DNA from: Candidatus Sumerlaeota bacterium
GTDB taxonomy: Bacteria > Sumerlaeota > Sumerlaeia > JAFGJS01
Assembly (NCBI GenBank): GCA_016928995.1
Contig: JAFGJS010000110.1
Coordinates: forward strand, 1 to 64,000
Direction of reading: 5' to 3'
DNA length: 64,000 nt
Below the pieces are notes generated by a model that was not told the origin of the DNA, ran no database searches, and saw only the letters and a list, made by a program, of their open reading frames with translations. Every line of letters starts with the position of its first letter. Within the stretch, counting starts at the first letter, position 1. The position numbers and the translations under genes were made by a program. Shown here in pieces: positions 45,654-53,693 of this stretch.

Positions 45654-45765
45654 GATTTTCGTGTTTTCCAAACTTGGTTGATTCCGGCGAGTGCGTCTCA
45701 TCGCCAGGGCGATCCTCATTCACCATGAACGGGAACGCAACCGGAATCGAAAAAATTTGCGCGTC

Positions 45766-47769
45766 TTATTCCAGAATTTCCCAATGCCTGGCTCGCGACA
45801 ACTCCGCCGGCGCCGGATCTGGCGGATTCGTTTCCGCGCATTCCAGGATTTCCAGTTCCGCCAGGCAGGTGAATGTGTTCTGCGAACCCCATTCCGAGAT
45901 GGCGCGCAGCATGACATACCGCCCCCGCGTGCAGTCGAAATCCACACATTGATAATCCTGTTCCTGCGGGAATTGGCCCGAGGCTACGACCGTGTCCAGA
46001 GTGTCCGGATCGGCGCCAATGTAAAACTCAAAATCCTTAATCATTCCATCCGTTTCGCCGTCGGTGCGCGGCAGATAGACAAAACCGTTGAGTCGACGCT
46101 CCCGTCCCAGGTCGATCACGATTTCATGCGGCAGCGGATCCGGCGACGGACTGGCGCTCGTGCTCCACCACGTCGTTTCATCGCCGTCGAACGCGCTTGT
46201 CGCATCTTCGCCGTCCGTTTTGCTTTCGCTGTCCACGCGCACCAGCGTCCAACCCGACTTTTCCAATGCGCGCGGGCGCCAGGCCTCGTATCCCTCTAAA
46301 TCCGGAAAGGGAAAATCTTCCGAAACTGTCCGGGCCGCTCCAACGATCTGCTTGATCTGCTCGATCACATCGGGTTGTAACAGCGCGACATTGTTTATTT
46401 CCGCAGGATCCGTGCATAAGTCGTAGAGCTCGAATTCCGCCTCTGGATTGTTTAACACATCGGATCGCACAGCCTTCCAGTCGCCCATGCGCACCGCCTG
46501 CAATCCGCCATCGTGGGAATTCAACTCCCAATATAAATATGCATGCTCCGCCTGCGTATCCGCTTCCGTCAGCGCGGGCATGAGGCTGATCCCGTCGCTC
46601 TCTTCCTGCATCACGGCGCCGCAAGCCTCCGCGATGGTCGGCAGCAGATCCCACGCCGCGCAGATATGGCCGCACACTGTTCCTGCTTTCACGCAGCCGG
46701 GCCATTTGACGATCAGCGGCGCGCGGATGCCTCCCTCGTATAGTTCCTGTTTGCCTCCGCGCAAGCCGCCCGAGCTGTCGAAATAGCCGCGATCCACGCC
46801 GCCCTCGTTCGCCGGCCCGTTGTCGCTGGTGAAAATCACGATCGTGTCATCGCTCAAGGCCAAGTCGTCGATCTTCTGCAGGATTTCCCCGATGTCCGAA
46901 TCCAGCCGCGTGATCATCGCCGCATAGGCCGCGCGCGGCTTTGACTGCGGGCTGAAATCGCCGCCGGAGTACACCTGCTCTGGCTCGAACGCCGAACTGA
47001 CGGCGTCAAGCATGTAGTAGTTCAACGAGTCTTGCGGAACTTGCAGCGAAGCATGCGGCGCCGGCGCCGCGTAATAGAGCAACCACGGCTCGCTGGCATG
47101 CGCATCGATGAAATCGATGGCTTGCTGTTTCATCGAATCCGGCGCATAGAGCGCGCCGCCATTGTAAGGATCCGTATTGCCGGTCTGCGCCTCGCGCGCC
47201 ATGTCGCTCCAGAGGTGCGTAGGATAATAAAAACGTCCGACGCGCAGATCCAGATAGCCGTGCCACGCATCCCAGCCCTGGTTGTTCGGCATGGCCTCCG
47301 TATTCACCGCTTGCCCGGCGGCATCATCCCAGCCGCCGCCCAAGCCCCACTTGCCGATCAGGCACGTGGCATAGCCGGCGTCGCTCAGCATGAAGCCCAG
47401 GTTCCACTGGCCGGCCGGAAGCGGGTGCTGTCCAAGGCCGGCCGTTGTCGCGTAATCCATGTCCGCGCGGATGCATGCATGTCCGGTATGCAGTCCTGTC
47501 AGCATCGTGCAACGCGCGGGAGCATCTTCCGCGCTTCCGGAGTAGAACTGGGTGAACCGCATTCCGTCGGCCGCCAGCTGATTCAGAAAAGGAGTGCTGA
47601 TTTTGGGCTGGCCATAGCAGCCGAGATCGCCGATTCCTAAATCATCCGCCTGGATGAGGAGAACATTCGGCTGTGTCGCCGCGTTGCATTGCGAGCCGAA
47701 TTGCAGTGGCAATACGCAGAACACCACGCAGCTGACCAGCGCCAATCTTAAAAATTTTTGACTTTGCAT
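45766..47769 (-). CDS. Sulfatase-fold protein with discoidin domain, catalytic Cys missing
   Basis: 667 residues from ATG 47769 (an upstream TTG at 47772 is less likely). A signal peptide ends near CNAATQPN; the alkaline phosphatase/sulfatase fold follows with metal residues in NVLLIQADDLGIGDLGCYGQ, DDTIVIFTSDNGPANEGG and a GGKQELYEGGIRAPLIVKWP strand. At the place of the C-x-P-S-R signature the sequence is SAEDAPARCTMLTGLHTGH: Asp82 stands where the formylglycine cysteine should be. The C-terminal 140 residues (SAFDGDETTWWSTSASPSPD and following) are an F5/8 type C domain that binds sugars. So it is a relative of secreted arylsulfatases that may not be a sulfatase. Substrate unknown. Confidence 0.9.
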   Translation of the reverse strand: MQSQKFLRLALVSCVVFCVLPLQFGSQCNAATQPNVLLIQADDLGIGDLGCYGQPKISTPFLNQLAADGMRFTQFYSGSAEDAPARCTMLTGLHTGHACIRADMDYATTAGLGQHPLPAGQWNLGFMLSDAGYATCLIGKWGLGGGWDDAAGQAVNTEAMPNNQGWDAWHGYLDLRVGRFYYPTHLWSDMAREAQTGNTDPYNGGALYAPDSMKQQAIDFIDAHASEPWLLYYAAPAPHASLQVPQDSLNYYMLDAVSSAFEPEQVYSGGDFSPQSKPRAAYAAMITRLDSDIGEILQKIDDLALSDDTIVIFTSDNGPANEGGVDRGYFDSSGGLRGGKQELYEGGIRAPLIVKWPGCVKAGTVCGHICAAWDLLPTIAEACGAVMQEESDGISLMPALTEADTQAEHAYLYWELNSHDGGLQAVRMGDWKAVRSDVLNNPEAEFELYDLCTDPAEINNVALLQPDVIEQIKQIVGAARTVSEDFPFPDLEGYEAWRPRALEKSGWTLVRVDSESKTDGEDATSAFDGDETTWWSTSASPSPDPLPHEIVIDLGRERRLNGFVYLPRTDGETDGMIKDFEFYIGADPDTLDTVVASGQFPQEQDYQCVDFDCTRGRYVMLRAISEWGSQNTFTCLAELEILECAETNPPDPAPAELSRARHWEILE

Positions 47770-48051
47770 CAAACAACTCTTTAATTAACACGGCATGGCC
47801 AAACCATCACTGCTTTCAGGTTGATTGACCGGAAAACTCATCGCCGGAACTCAAGACGCAGCTAGAATCGGATGCAACTGGGAGTTTTTTGATCGTGGGA
47901 ATTGCAATCAACGCCACAGAATTTCACCTAACTCAACAAACGCGGCGATTGTTTCATAGCGTCGATTCCAACGCAACTATAATGGCTGTGGAAATTTCTT
48001 TTTTTTTCTTGAAATCGTGGGATGTTTTAAGACAAAGTGATAAGGTCCGGT

Positions 48052-48155
48052 GTACGACAAGCGCACTCATGCTTGTTAACCGTACATAGTCCCGCTGGAA
48101 GTCTCCCCCCTTCTTCGGCGGGACTCTTGTATTCCGGGCGCATTGAAAACCGGAA
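48052..48155. ncRNA. Candidate structured RNA or leader, three hairpins
   Basis: Hairpin 1: GTACG + ACAAGC (48052-48062) with GCTTGT + CGTAC (48071-48085). Hairpin 2: AGTCCCGC (48088-48095) with GCGGGACT (48118-48125). Hairpin 3: TTCCGG (48132-48137) with CCGGAA (48150-48155). Three consecutive perfect stems are unlikely by chance. It may be a small RNA from the plus strand or part of the long 5' leader of the minus-strand sulfatase-like gene. It does not match tRNA, tmRNA, SRP RNA or another family I know. Confidence 0.35.
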
Positions 48156-48204
48156 GGCGAACACGTTCTATTTCATAGAAACTCAATTACATAGCGTTGT
48201 AAAT

Positions 48205-48244
48205 TAAAAAACACGCCCGGCATCGGCAGGATGCACGGGCGTGT
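48205..48244 (-). terminator. Terminator of carD
   Basis: ACACGCCCG + GCATC (48211-48224) pairs with GATGC + CGGGCGTGT (48230-48244) with one bulged base; on the minus strand it is followed by TTTTTTAATTT. It lies about 35 bases after the carD stop. Confidence 0.9.
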
Positions 48245-48278
48245 CTTTCTATACTGGATATGTCGGGCTAATGCGTGA

Positions 48279-48827
48279 TTATTGGTCTTCTTCTTTTTTT
48301 GTCGATTTCTTTGTGATTTTATCTTTTTGCTGTTTTTTCTTGAACATGGTCTTCAGCGCGTCGTGAATCTGCTCCGTCACTTGGCTCTTCGAGGCGTCCT
48401 TGACGTAGGATATCTCGTTCACCAGGAACTTCATCGCTTGTTCCATGATCTCTTTTTCTTTGCCTTTCAGGTCGTCCTGCTGCTCAAGGATGTAAAGATC
48501 GCGCAGCAACTTGCAGATCGTGACCGGATCGCCTGATTTCATGATGTCGCGGTAATGCAGGTATTGCGTCCGCAGGTCCGTGCGTTGCGGAGTCACCGGC
48601 ACCTTCAGCAGATTGATGATCTTCTTGATTTCTTCCGACGTCATCGGCTTGCGCACGCCGCGCTCGATGATTTTCGATTTCGCGATGTAAACTCGCGTGC
48701 TGTTCGAATTGAACAGGTAATACAAGTCGGTTTTGCCGTCGATTGTCTTCTGAACCACGCCTTCGATGTTGCAGATGCCGATGGTCGGCTCTACGACAAT
48801 GTCGCCGGTTTTAAACTCAGCGTTCAT
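48279..48827 (-). CDS. carD: CarD/CdnL-type transcription regulator
   Basis: 182 residues. The N-terminal MNAEFKTGDIVVEPTIGICN and IEGVVQKTIDGKTDLYYLFN form the Tudor-like domain that binds the RNA polymerase beta subunit, and KVPVTPQRTDLRTQYLHYRD onward form the helical DNA-contacting domain (with the LLRDLYILEQQDDLKGKEKE region common in CdnL). The lysine/glutamate-rich tail (KKKQQKDKITKKSTKKEEDQ) is longer than usual. It stabilises open complexes at rRNA and other promoters. Single gene with its own terminator. Confidence 0.88.
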   Translation of the reverse strand: MNAEFKTGDIVVEPTIGICNIEGVVQKTIDGKTDLYYLFNSNSTRVYIAKSKIIERGVRKPMTSEEIKKIINLLKVPVTPQRTDLRTQYLHYRDIMKSGDPVTICKLLRDLYILEQQDDLKGKEKEIMEQAMKFLVNEISYVKDASKSQVTEQIHDALKTMFKKKQQKDKITKKSTKKEEDQ

Positions 48828-48956
48828 AATAGCCCTCTTTCAGTTTCCCCGGATCAAAATAATACGACTTGCACGAGCGGCATTAATCGCATTGGATTGA
48901 CGCGCAATGTGCAAGCGTGTAGGAAAATTGCCCACCTTTTTTAAAGAGTCAAGACT

Positions 48957-49361
48957 TTAATTCGCGCTCGCGGAGGCCCTGGAATCCTCCTCTTCAGGAG
49001 CCCATTCCACCGCTTCCGCGTCGGCCCAAAGCCGCTCCAGCGCGTAAAATCCCCGCGTTTCTTCCGTGAAGATGTGCACGACAATGTCGCTGAAATCCAG
49101 CACAACCCAATCCGTATCGCGATAACCGGCCGAGTTGAAACATTTGTGCCCGCGATCTTTGAGCGCTTTTTCGATCGCATTGCCGATTCGACGCTGATGC
49201 GTCCGCGTATGGCCGTTGCACAGCACGAAAAAATCCGTGAAGTTCACCAGGCCCCGCATGTCTAAAATCATAACATCTTCCGCTTTTTCCTGATCCGCGA
49301 TCCGCGCCATCTCGATCGCGTCGTTTGATGTCAATTGGTTCTCCCGGGTTTTTTCCGTCAT
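48957..49361 (-). CDS. rsfS: Ribosomal silencing factor RsfS
   Basis: 134 residues: EDVMILDMRGLVNFTDFFVL, CNGHTRTHQRRIGNAIEKAL, DTDWVVLDFSDIVVHIFTEE and TRGFYALERLWADAEAVEW are diagnostic of RsfS/Iojap, which binds uL14 and keeps ribosomal subunits apart when nutrients are low. The start overlaps the stop of yqeK by four bases (ATGA), giving a yqeK-rsfS operon as in many bacteria. The C-terminus adds an acidic EEEDSRASASAN tail. Confidence 0.93.
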   Translation of the reverse strand: MTEKTRENQLTSNDAIEMARIADQEKAEDVMILDMRGLVNFTDFFVLCNGHTRTHQRRIGNAIEKALKDRGHKCFNSAGYRDTDWVVLDFSDIVVHIFTEETRGFYALERLWADAEAVEWAPEEEDSRASASAN

Positions 49362-49957
49362 AAATAGGCCTCGACCATCTCTCGTGTTCTGGGATTCAGG
49401 GCGCCGCCGCTCTTGATCTCGCTCAAACGGGCTTTGTAACGCAATGCCATCGGCGTTGCGAGGCGTAAATCGCGGCAGGCCGTCCGTCGAATCTCCTGGA
49501 TCGTTTCCTCCTGCGCATACGGCCGCGTGGGCTCAACCAAATCTGCGATAAATACCGACTGTTGCAACGGTGAAAGGTTTGCCCCTCCTGTGCTGTGCGT
49601 CCGAATCGCTGCCAGGGCATCCGGATCGTGCAGTCCAAATTCGTGCTCCGCGGTCCATGCGCCGCAGTAGGTGTGATACACATACGGCAGTTCCGCTTCA
49701 TCTTCGGGCAATTCCACGCCGTTCGCCTGAATTTTGCGCAGCAGTACGTCCGTCGGGGCGCAACGCTCGCAATCATGCAACAAACCGGCCGCTGCAGCAC
49801 TGGTTGTATTCAGGCCATTGCCCTCCGCAATCGCCACGGCAGTCTGCATCGTCCCGATGCAGTGCCAATATCGCTGCTGAGTAAGCCGCTCCCGCAACAT
49901 CTGATCCCATTTGTCGAATGCAGCAGCATTCGTGCCAATCTGGCAAACGTTCTCCAT
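49358..49957 (-). CDS. yqeK: YqeK-like HD-domain hydrolase
   Basis: 199 residues from ATG 49957, eight bases after GGAG; GTG/ATG codons at 49966 and 49963 are too close to that site. HCIGTMQTAVAIAEGNGL supplies the first His, AGLLHDCERCAP the HD pair and AIRTHSTGGANLSPLQQSVF, IADLVEPTRPY the remaining ligands, as in the YqeK family, which splits diadenosine tetraphosphate. Cytoplasmic. nadD, its frequent neighbour, is not next to it here. Confidence 0.9.
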   Translation of the reverse strand: MENVCQIGTNAAAFDKWDQMLRERLTQQRYWHCIGTMQTAVAIAEGNGLNTTSAAAAGLLHDCERCAPTDVLLRKIQANGVELPEDEAELPYVYHTYCGAWTAEHEFGLHDPDALAAIRTHSTGGANLSPLQQSVFIADLVEPTRPYAQEETIQEIRRTACRDLRLATPMALRYKARLSEIKSGGALNPRTREMVEAYL

Positions 49958-50162
49958 ATCCATCACTCCATCTGTCTTAAGCAGATGATTATCCTACTTA
50001 AAAACGATAAAATCAACTGAAACTTTTATCGGATCACGGCGCGCTGTCCGGCTCTTTCGCCGTGTTTTTTTCGCTGTTTTCACTCGGATTATCTTTGCTG
50101 TTGCCTCTCGGAGGGCGGTATGTATACTCAGGCGATGCTTCGATGAAAAGGATCGATTGCGC

Positions 50163-50684
50163 ATGCTGTCACAGTTGATGCACACAGTATGGTTTGTCGG
50201 CGCGACAATCAGTCTGAGCGCGCTGGTGATTTATTTTTGCATCCCCGCGTTCTATTATGCCGGTCTTTTCCGGTGGTTTCTCTGGGGCGTCTGCATCTAT
50301 GGCTGCTACCTGGTTTTAGCCAATGCCGGGCCTTGGCTGGGATTGTTCTGGACTTTATTGATGGTGGGCGTCTTCGCCTATTGCAGCACGAGCGGATGGT
50401 ATCGCAGGATGGTGCTCAAACGCACATATGAAGAATGGAAGCGCTACGGTGCGGATCAGAACATCGCGCCGGAAGGCGAAGAGGATCGCTCCGCCGGAGA
50501 AATGCCGCAGGAAAAACTCCTCGGCCGCGTGGCCGAGTCCTGGAATCCGCAATGGACCCACGGGGAACTTCAGCGTCTTGTGGACGGGATTGAAACTCTG
50601 GAGCAGCTGGACCAACGCATCGTTCAGCGTGCCTGGATCGATCGCAGCGCTCAAGGTGGCGATGAGCCGAAAGACGCCTCGTGA
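50163..50684 (+). CDS. Hypothetical membrane protein
   Basis: 173 or so residues from ATG 50163 (TTG at 50157 also in frame). Three hydrophobic segments (about 8-30, 35-55 and 60-78) are followed by a cytoplasmic helical tail of about 90 residues rich in charged residues (EEWKRYGADQ, QWTHGELQRLVDGIETLEQL). No family recognised. It precedes tatA by about 140 bases. Confidence 0.6.
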   Translation: MLSQLMHTVWFVGATISLSALVIYFCIPAFYYAGLFRWFLWGVCIYGCYLVLANAGPWLGLFWTLLMVGVFAYCSTSGWYRRMVLKRTYEEWKRYGADQNIAPEGEEDRSAGEMPQEKLLGRVAESWNPQWTHGELQRLVDGIETLEQLDQRIVQRAWIDRSAQGGDEPKDAS

Positions 50685-50828
50685 ATCCGGCTATTGCTCA
50701 CGTAAACTGGATGATGCGCCATAAGGCTATTCATTCTTTAGGCTGGACAAGCTCAGGCGCGTAAACCTAAAATCACCATGTAAATCGGCAAATCAGGCAT
50801 ATTGAACGGATAAGAAACGGCTGCTATC

Positions 50829-51026
50829 ATGTTTCGTTTCGGCGTTTGGGAAATAATCGCGATTATCGCCGTCATTTTGCTTATCTTTGGGCATCGCTTG
50901 ATCCCATGGGGCTTCAGGCAGGCGCTGGAATTATTCAAGGGCGCCAGGGCCTTCAAGGAATCGGTGCAATCCGAGTCAAAATTGGACGAAGATGGGAACA
51001 AGCGTCAGCCGCCTCCCGAGTCATAA
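50829..51026 (+). CDS. tatA: TatA/TatE-type translocase subunit
   Basis: 65 residues. FRFGVWEIIAIIAVILLIFG is the single short TatA membrane helix and the conserved FGxxxxP hinge appears as FGHRLIPWG; the following amphipathic helix is RQALELFKGARAFKESVQSE and the tail is charged and proline-rich. TatA forms the pore for folded twin-arginine proteins. Family members usually have a KKLP/RRLP hinge, here HRLIPW, so it is a divergent member. No tatB or tatC adjacent. Start ATG 50829. Confidence 0.8.
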   Translation: MFRFGVWEIIAIIAVILLIFGHRLIPWGFRQALELFKGARAFKESVQSESKLDEDGNKRQPPPES

Positions 51027-51305
51027 TCACTGCTCAGAATTTCCTGTGATCTAACTTCAATATAGTTGTGAATTCACAATTGGTGGACCGCGATTTTCCG
51101 ATTGGAGAACATGCGGTTGATCACCGCGCCTTGAACGGCTTCATCCTGTATTGGATCCTAAATTCATTTATCACAATCATCAACATGGATTATTCGGCTT
51201 TCCCGTTGGCCGGGATTATTTTATGACGGAACGATTCAATCTGGCATGCTACTGGCCTATATTTATTAGCTTTGATGGAGATATAATATTGGGGCGGATC
51301 GAATC

Positions 51306-53033
51306 ATGATCAATGTCGGCACAAAACGGATTGGCGAGATTCTGCTGGATGAAGGCAAGCTGAACGAGCGCGACCTGGATCTGGCTCTGCACGAGCATGA
51401 GAAAACCGGCGATCAATTGGGCCGGGTGATCATCAACATGGGGCTGCTGAGCGAAGAGGACGTGATGCGCGCCCTGGCCACGCAGCTGCACATCCCCTTT
51501 ATCCGGCTTTCCGCCACGGAACTCAGCCCGGAAATCATCCAGCGCATACCGGCCAAGATCGCCAGCCACTATCACGTGGTGCCGCTGGGCGAAGACAACG
51601 GCATGCTGAAAATCGCCACGGACGATCCGCACAACATCGAAACGCTGGACAGCCTGAACCGTTTGCTGGACATGGAGGTCGAACCGGTCGCGGCCACGCG
51701 GCGCGACATCGACGAAGCGATCAAGGTGCACTACGGCATCGGCGCGGCCACGATGGAGCAGATGATGGACAACCGCGAACAATCGCGGCTGGCCGTCGAT
51801 GAAGCCAACGTCACCGCCGACGTCGATGAAATGGCCGAGGACGCCACCATCGTCCGCTTCGTGAACCAGGTCGTCCGTGAGGCGTTCAACGACCGCGCCA
51901 CGGACATCCACATCGAGCCGATGGAGAAAGACCTGCGCATCCGCTACCGCATCGACGGCATGCTCTACGAAGCCGCCGTGCCCCCTACGATTAAGCGCTT
52001 CCAATCCGCGATCATCTCGCGCGTAAAAATCATGAGCGACATGAACATCGCCGAGCGCCGCTTGCCGCAGGACGGCAAGATCAAGATCACGATGAAGGGC
52101 GAGGAATACGACCTGCGCGTTTCAACGGTGCCTACGCCCTATGGCGAGAGCGTCGCCATCCGCATCCTACGCCGCGAGGAATCCCTGATCAAACTGGAAA
52201 ACCAGGGTCTCGACGAACACAACATCGCCATCATTCGTGACATGATCAGCAAGCCGCATGGCATCTTTCTCGTCACCGGTCCGACGGGCTCGGGTAAATC
52301 GACCACGCTTTACGGCGCGATCAGCGAGATCAACGCCATCGAGCGCAAGATCATCACGATTGAAGATCCTATCGAGTACCGCATCGAGGGCGTCACGCAG
52401 ATTCAGGTGCACTCCGATATCGGCCTGACCTTCGCCTCTGTGCTGCGCACGATTCTGCGTCAGGATCCGGACGTGATCATGGTCGGCGAGATCCGCGACA
52501 CGGAAACTGCGCAAATTTCAATCCGCACCGCGCTCACGGGCCACTTGGTGTTCAGCACGCTGCACACCAACGACTCCTGCGGCGCCGTGGCGCGTCTGAT
52601 CGACATGGGCATCGAGCCGTTCCTCGTCTCTTCCTCGGTCGAGGGGATCGTGGCGCAGCGTCTGGTGCGGCTCCTCTGCCATGAATGCAAACAGGTTTAT
52701 CAGCCGGAGACGGCCATCCTCGACCGGCTGAATCTGCAAAAGAAAGTCAACTTCAGCGACGTGGATTTCTTCAAGCCAGTCGGCTGCAAGCGCTGCCGCT
52801 ACACCGGGCATTACGGCCGCACGGCGATCTACGAGATCGTGCGGATCGATGAGGACATCAAACGTCACATCGTCAACCGCGACAGCGCGAACCTGATCCG
52901 GAAGACCGCGCTGAAAAACGGCATGCGCACGATCCGCGACGATGGCTTCCTGAAAATCCAGCGAGGCATCACCACGATCGACGAAGTGATGCGCATGACC
53001 ATGGAAGATGAGTTCGCGCATCAACCGGCATAA
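51306..53033 (+). CDS. gspE: Type II secretion / type IV pilus assembly ATPase
   Basis: 575 residues. N-terminal GspE/PilB domain (RIGEILLDEGKLNERDLDLA, about 7-150), then Asp and Walker motifs: TDIHIEPMEKDLRIRYRIDG, Walker A LVTGPTGSGKSTTLYGAISE (near 325), Asp box, Walker B RTILRQDPDVIMVGEIRDTE and the His box SIRTALTGHLVFSTLHTNDS. The zinc tetracysteine is present (LLCHECKQ and GCKRCRYTG). It powers pseudopilus assembly from the cytoplasm. First gene of a twelve-gene plus-strand cluster. Confidence 0.93.
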   Translation: MINVGTKRIGEILLDEGKLNERDLDLALHEHEKTGDQLGRVIINMGLLSEEDVMRALATQLHIPFIRLSATELSPEIIQRIPAKIASHYHVVPLGEDNGMLKIATDDPHNIETLDSLNRLLDMEVEPVAATRRDIDEAIKVHYGIGAATMEQMMDNREQSRLAVDEANVTADVDEMAEDATIVRFVNQVVREAFNDRATDIHIEPMEKDLRIRYRIDGMLYEAAVPPTIKRFQSAIISRVKIMSDMNIAERRLPQDGKIKITMKGEEYDLRVSTVPTPYGESVAIRILRREESLIKLENQGLDEHNIAIIRDMISKPHGIFLVTGPTGSGKSTTLYGAISEINAIERKIITIEDPIEYRIEGVTQIQVHSDIGLTFASVLRTILRQDPDVIMVGEIRDTETAQISIRTALTGHLVFSTLHTNDSCGAVARLIDMGIEPFLVSSSVEGIVAQRLVRLLCHECKQVYQPETAILDRLNLQKKVNFSDVDFFKPVGCKRCRYTGHYGRTAIYEIVRIDEDIKRHIVNRDSANLIRKTALKNGMRTIRDDGFLKIQRGITTIDEVMRMTMEDEFAHQPA

Positions 53034-53084
53034 ATCGGCCGGGATAGATTGTTGTCTAATATTTTTTGAAGAAGGGAGCCAGCC

Positions 53085-53684
53085 ATGAATATGAATCGCG
53101 TTATGTTTTATGTGAGAAGCCTCTGTCTCGTTGCGTTGATCGCCAGTGGATTTGCCTGCGAATCAGTCAGCGTCAAGGCTCCGCTTGGCGAGCCGGTCAA
53201 GGAAGACTTGAGCGAAAAACTGGAAGGCGTCTGGCTGACCGACGCGACCAGCGATGAGCCTAATCGTCACGCCATTCAAACCAAATGGCGCGAAGGTGGG
53301 ATTTTGGAGATCGCCATCACAGACTTCAAAGAGGATCAGTTCAAACTGACCACCGACACGGTCTATGTCACCGCCACTCAGAAATACGGTCTCTTCAACG
53401 TTCAGGATGGTTTTTTGGTTATACCGCAAGAAGAACGCGCTGAGGAATACTATTTCATACGCTATGAATGCAAAGACGACGTGATGACTTTGTGGCCAGC
53501 GCGAGTGCAAGGCTATTCCGATGCGGTTGGAGCCGGACAGTTGAGCGGCACAACCGGATCTGAAGTGGAAATCGAAACCGATCCGACCGAGACCGTTCGA
53601 TGGCTTGACGATCAGGAGACCTCGATAGTCTTCAAACTGAACGAGCCATCCGTGCTTCGCCGCATCCAAAAAGGCTTTCAATAA
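53085..53684 (+). CDS. Hypothetical lipoprotein in the secretion cluster
   Basis: 199 residues behind GAAGGGAG. Lipoprotein signal (VRSLCLVALIASGFAC, lipobox cysteine near residue 25). The mature part is predicted beta-rich and ends near VVFKLNEPSVLRRIQKGF-like text (true sequence SIVFKLNEPSVLRRIQKGFQ). No family. It sits between gspE and gspF with about 50 and 10 bases, so it is in the operon and may be a pilotin-like or accessory lipoprotein; this is inference. Confidence 0.65.
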   Translation: MNMNRVMFYVRSLCLVALIASGFACESVSVKAPLGEPVKEDLSEKLEGVWLTDATSDEPNRHAIQTKWREGGILEIAITDFKEDQFKLTTDTVYVTATQKYGLFNVQDGFLVIPQEERAEEYYFIRYECKDDVMTLWPARVQGYSDAVGAGQLSGTTGSEVEIETDPTETVRWLDDQETSIVFKLNEPSVLRRIQKGFQ

Positions 53685-53693
53685 TCAAACGAT

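Larger units (their letters stand above)
47770..48278. other. Long intergenic region with structured sequence
   Basis: 509 bases between the sulfatase-like gene and carD (both minus). It contains a TATAAT at 47978-47983, a T-rich stretch at about 47999-48008, the hairpin cluster at 48052-48155 and the carD terminator at 48205-48244. No coding frame is supported. Confidence 0.5.

Noticed and set aside
50753-51001. Minus-strand 82-codon frame
   Set aside because: Antisense of tatA; hydrophobicity comes from the opposite strand.
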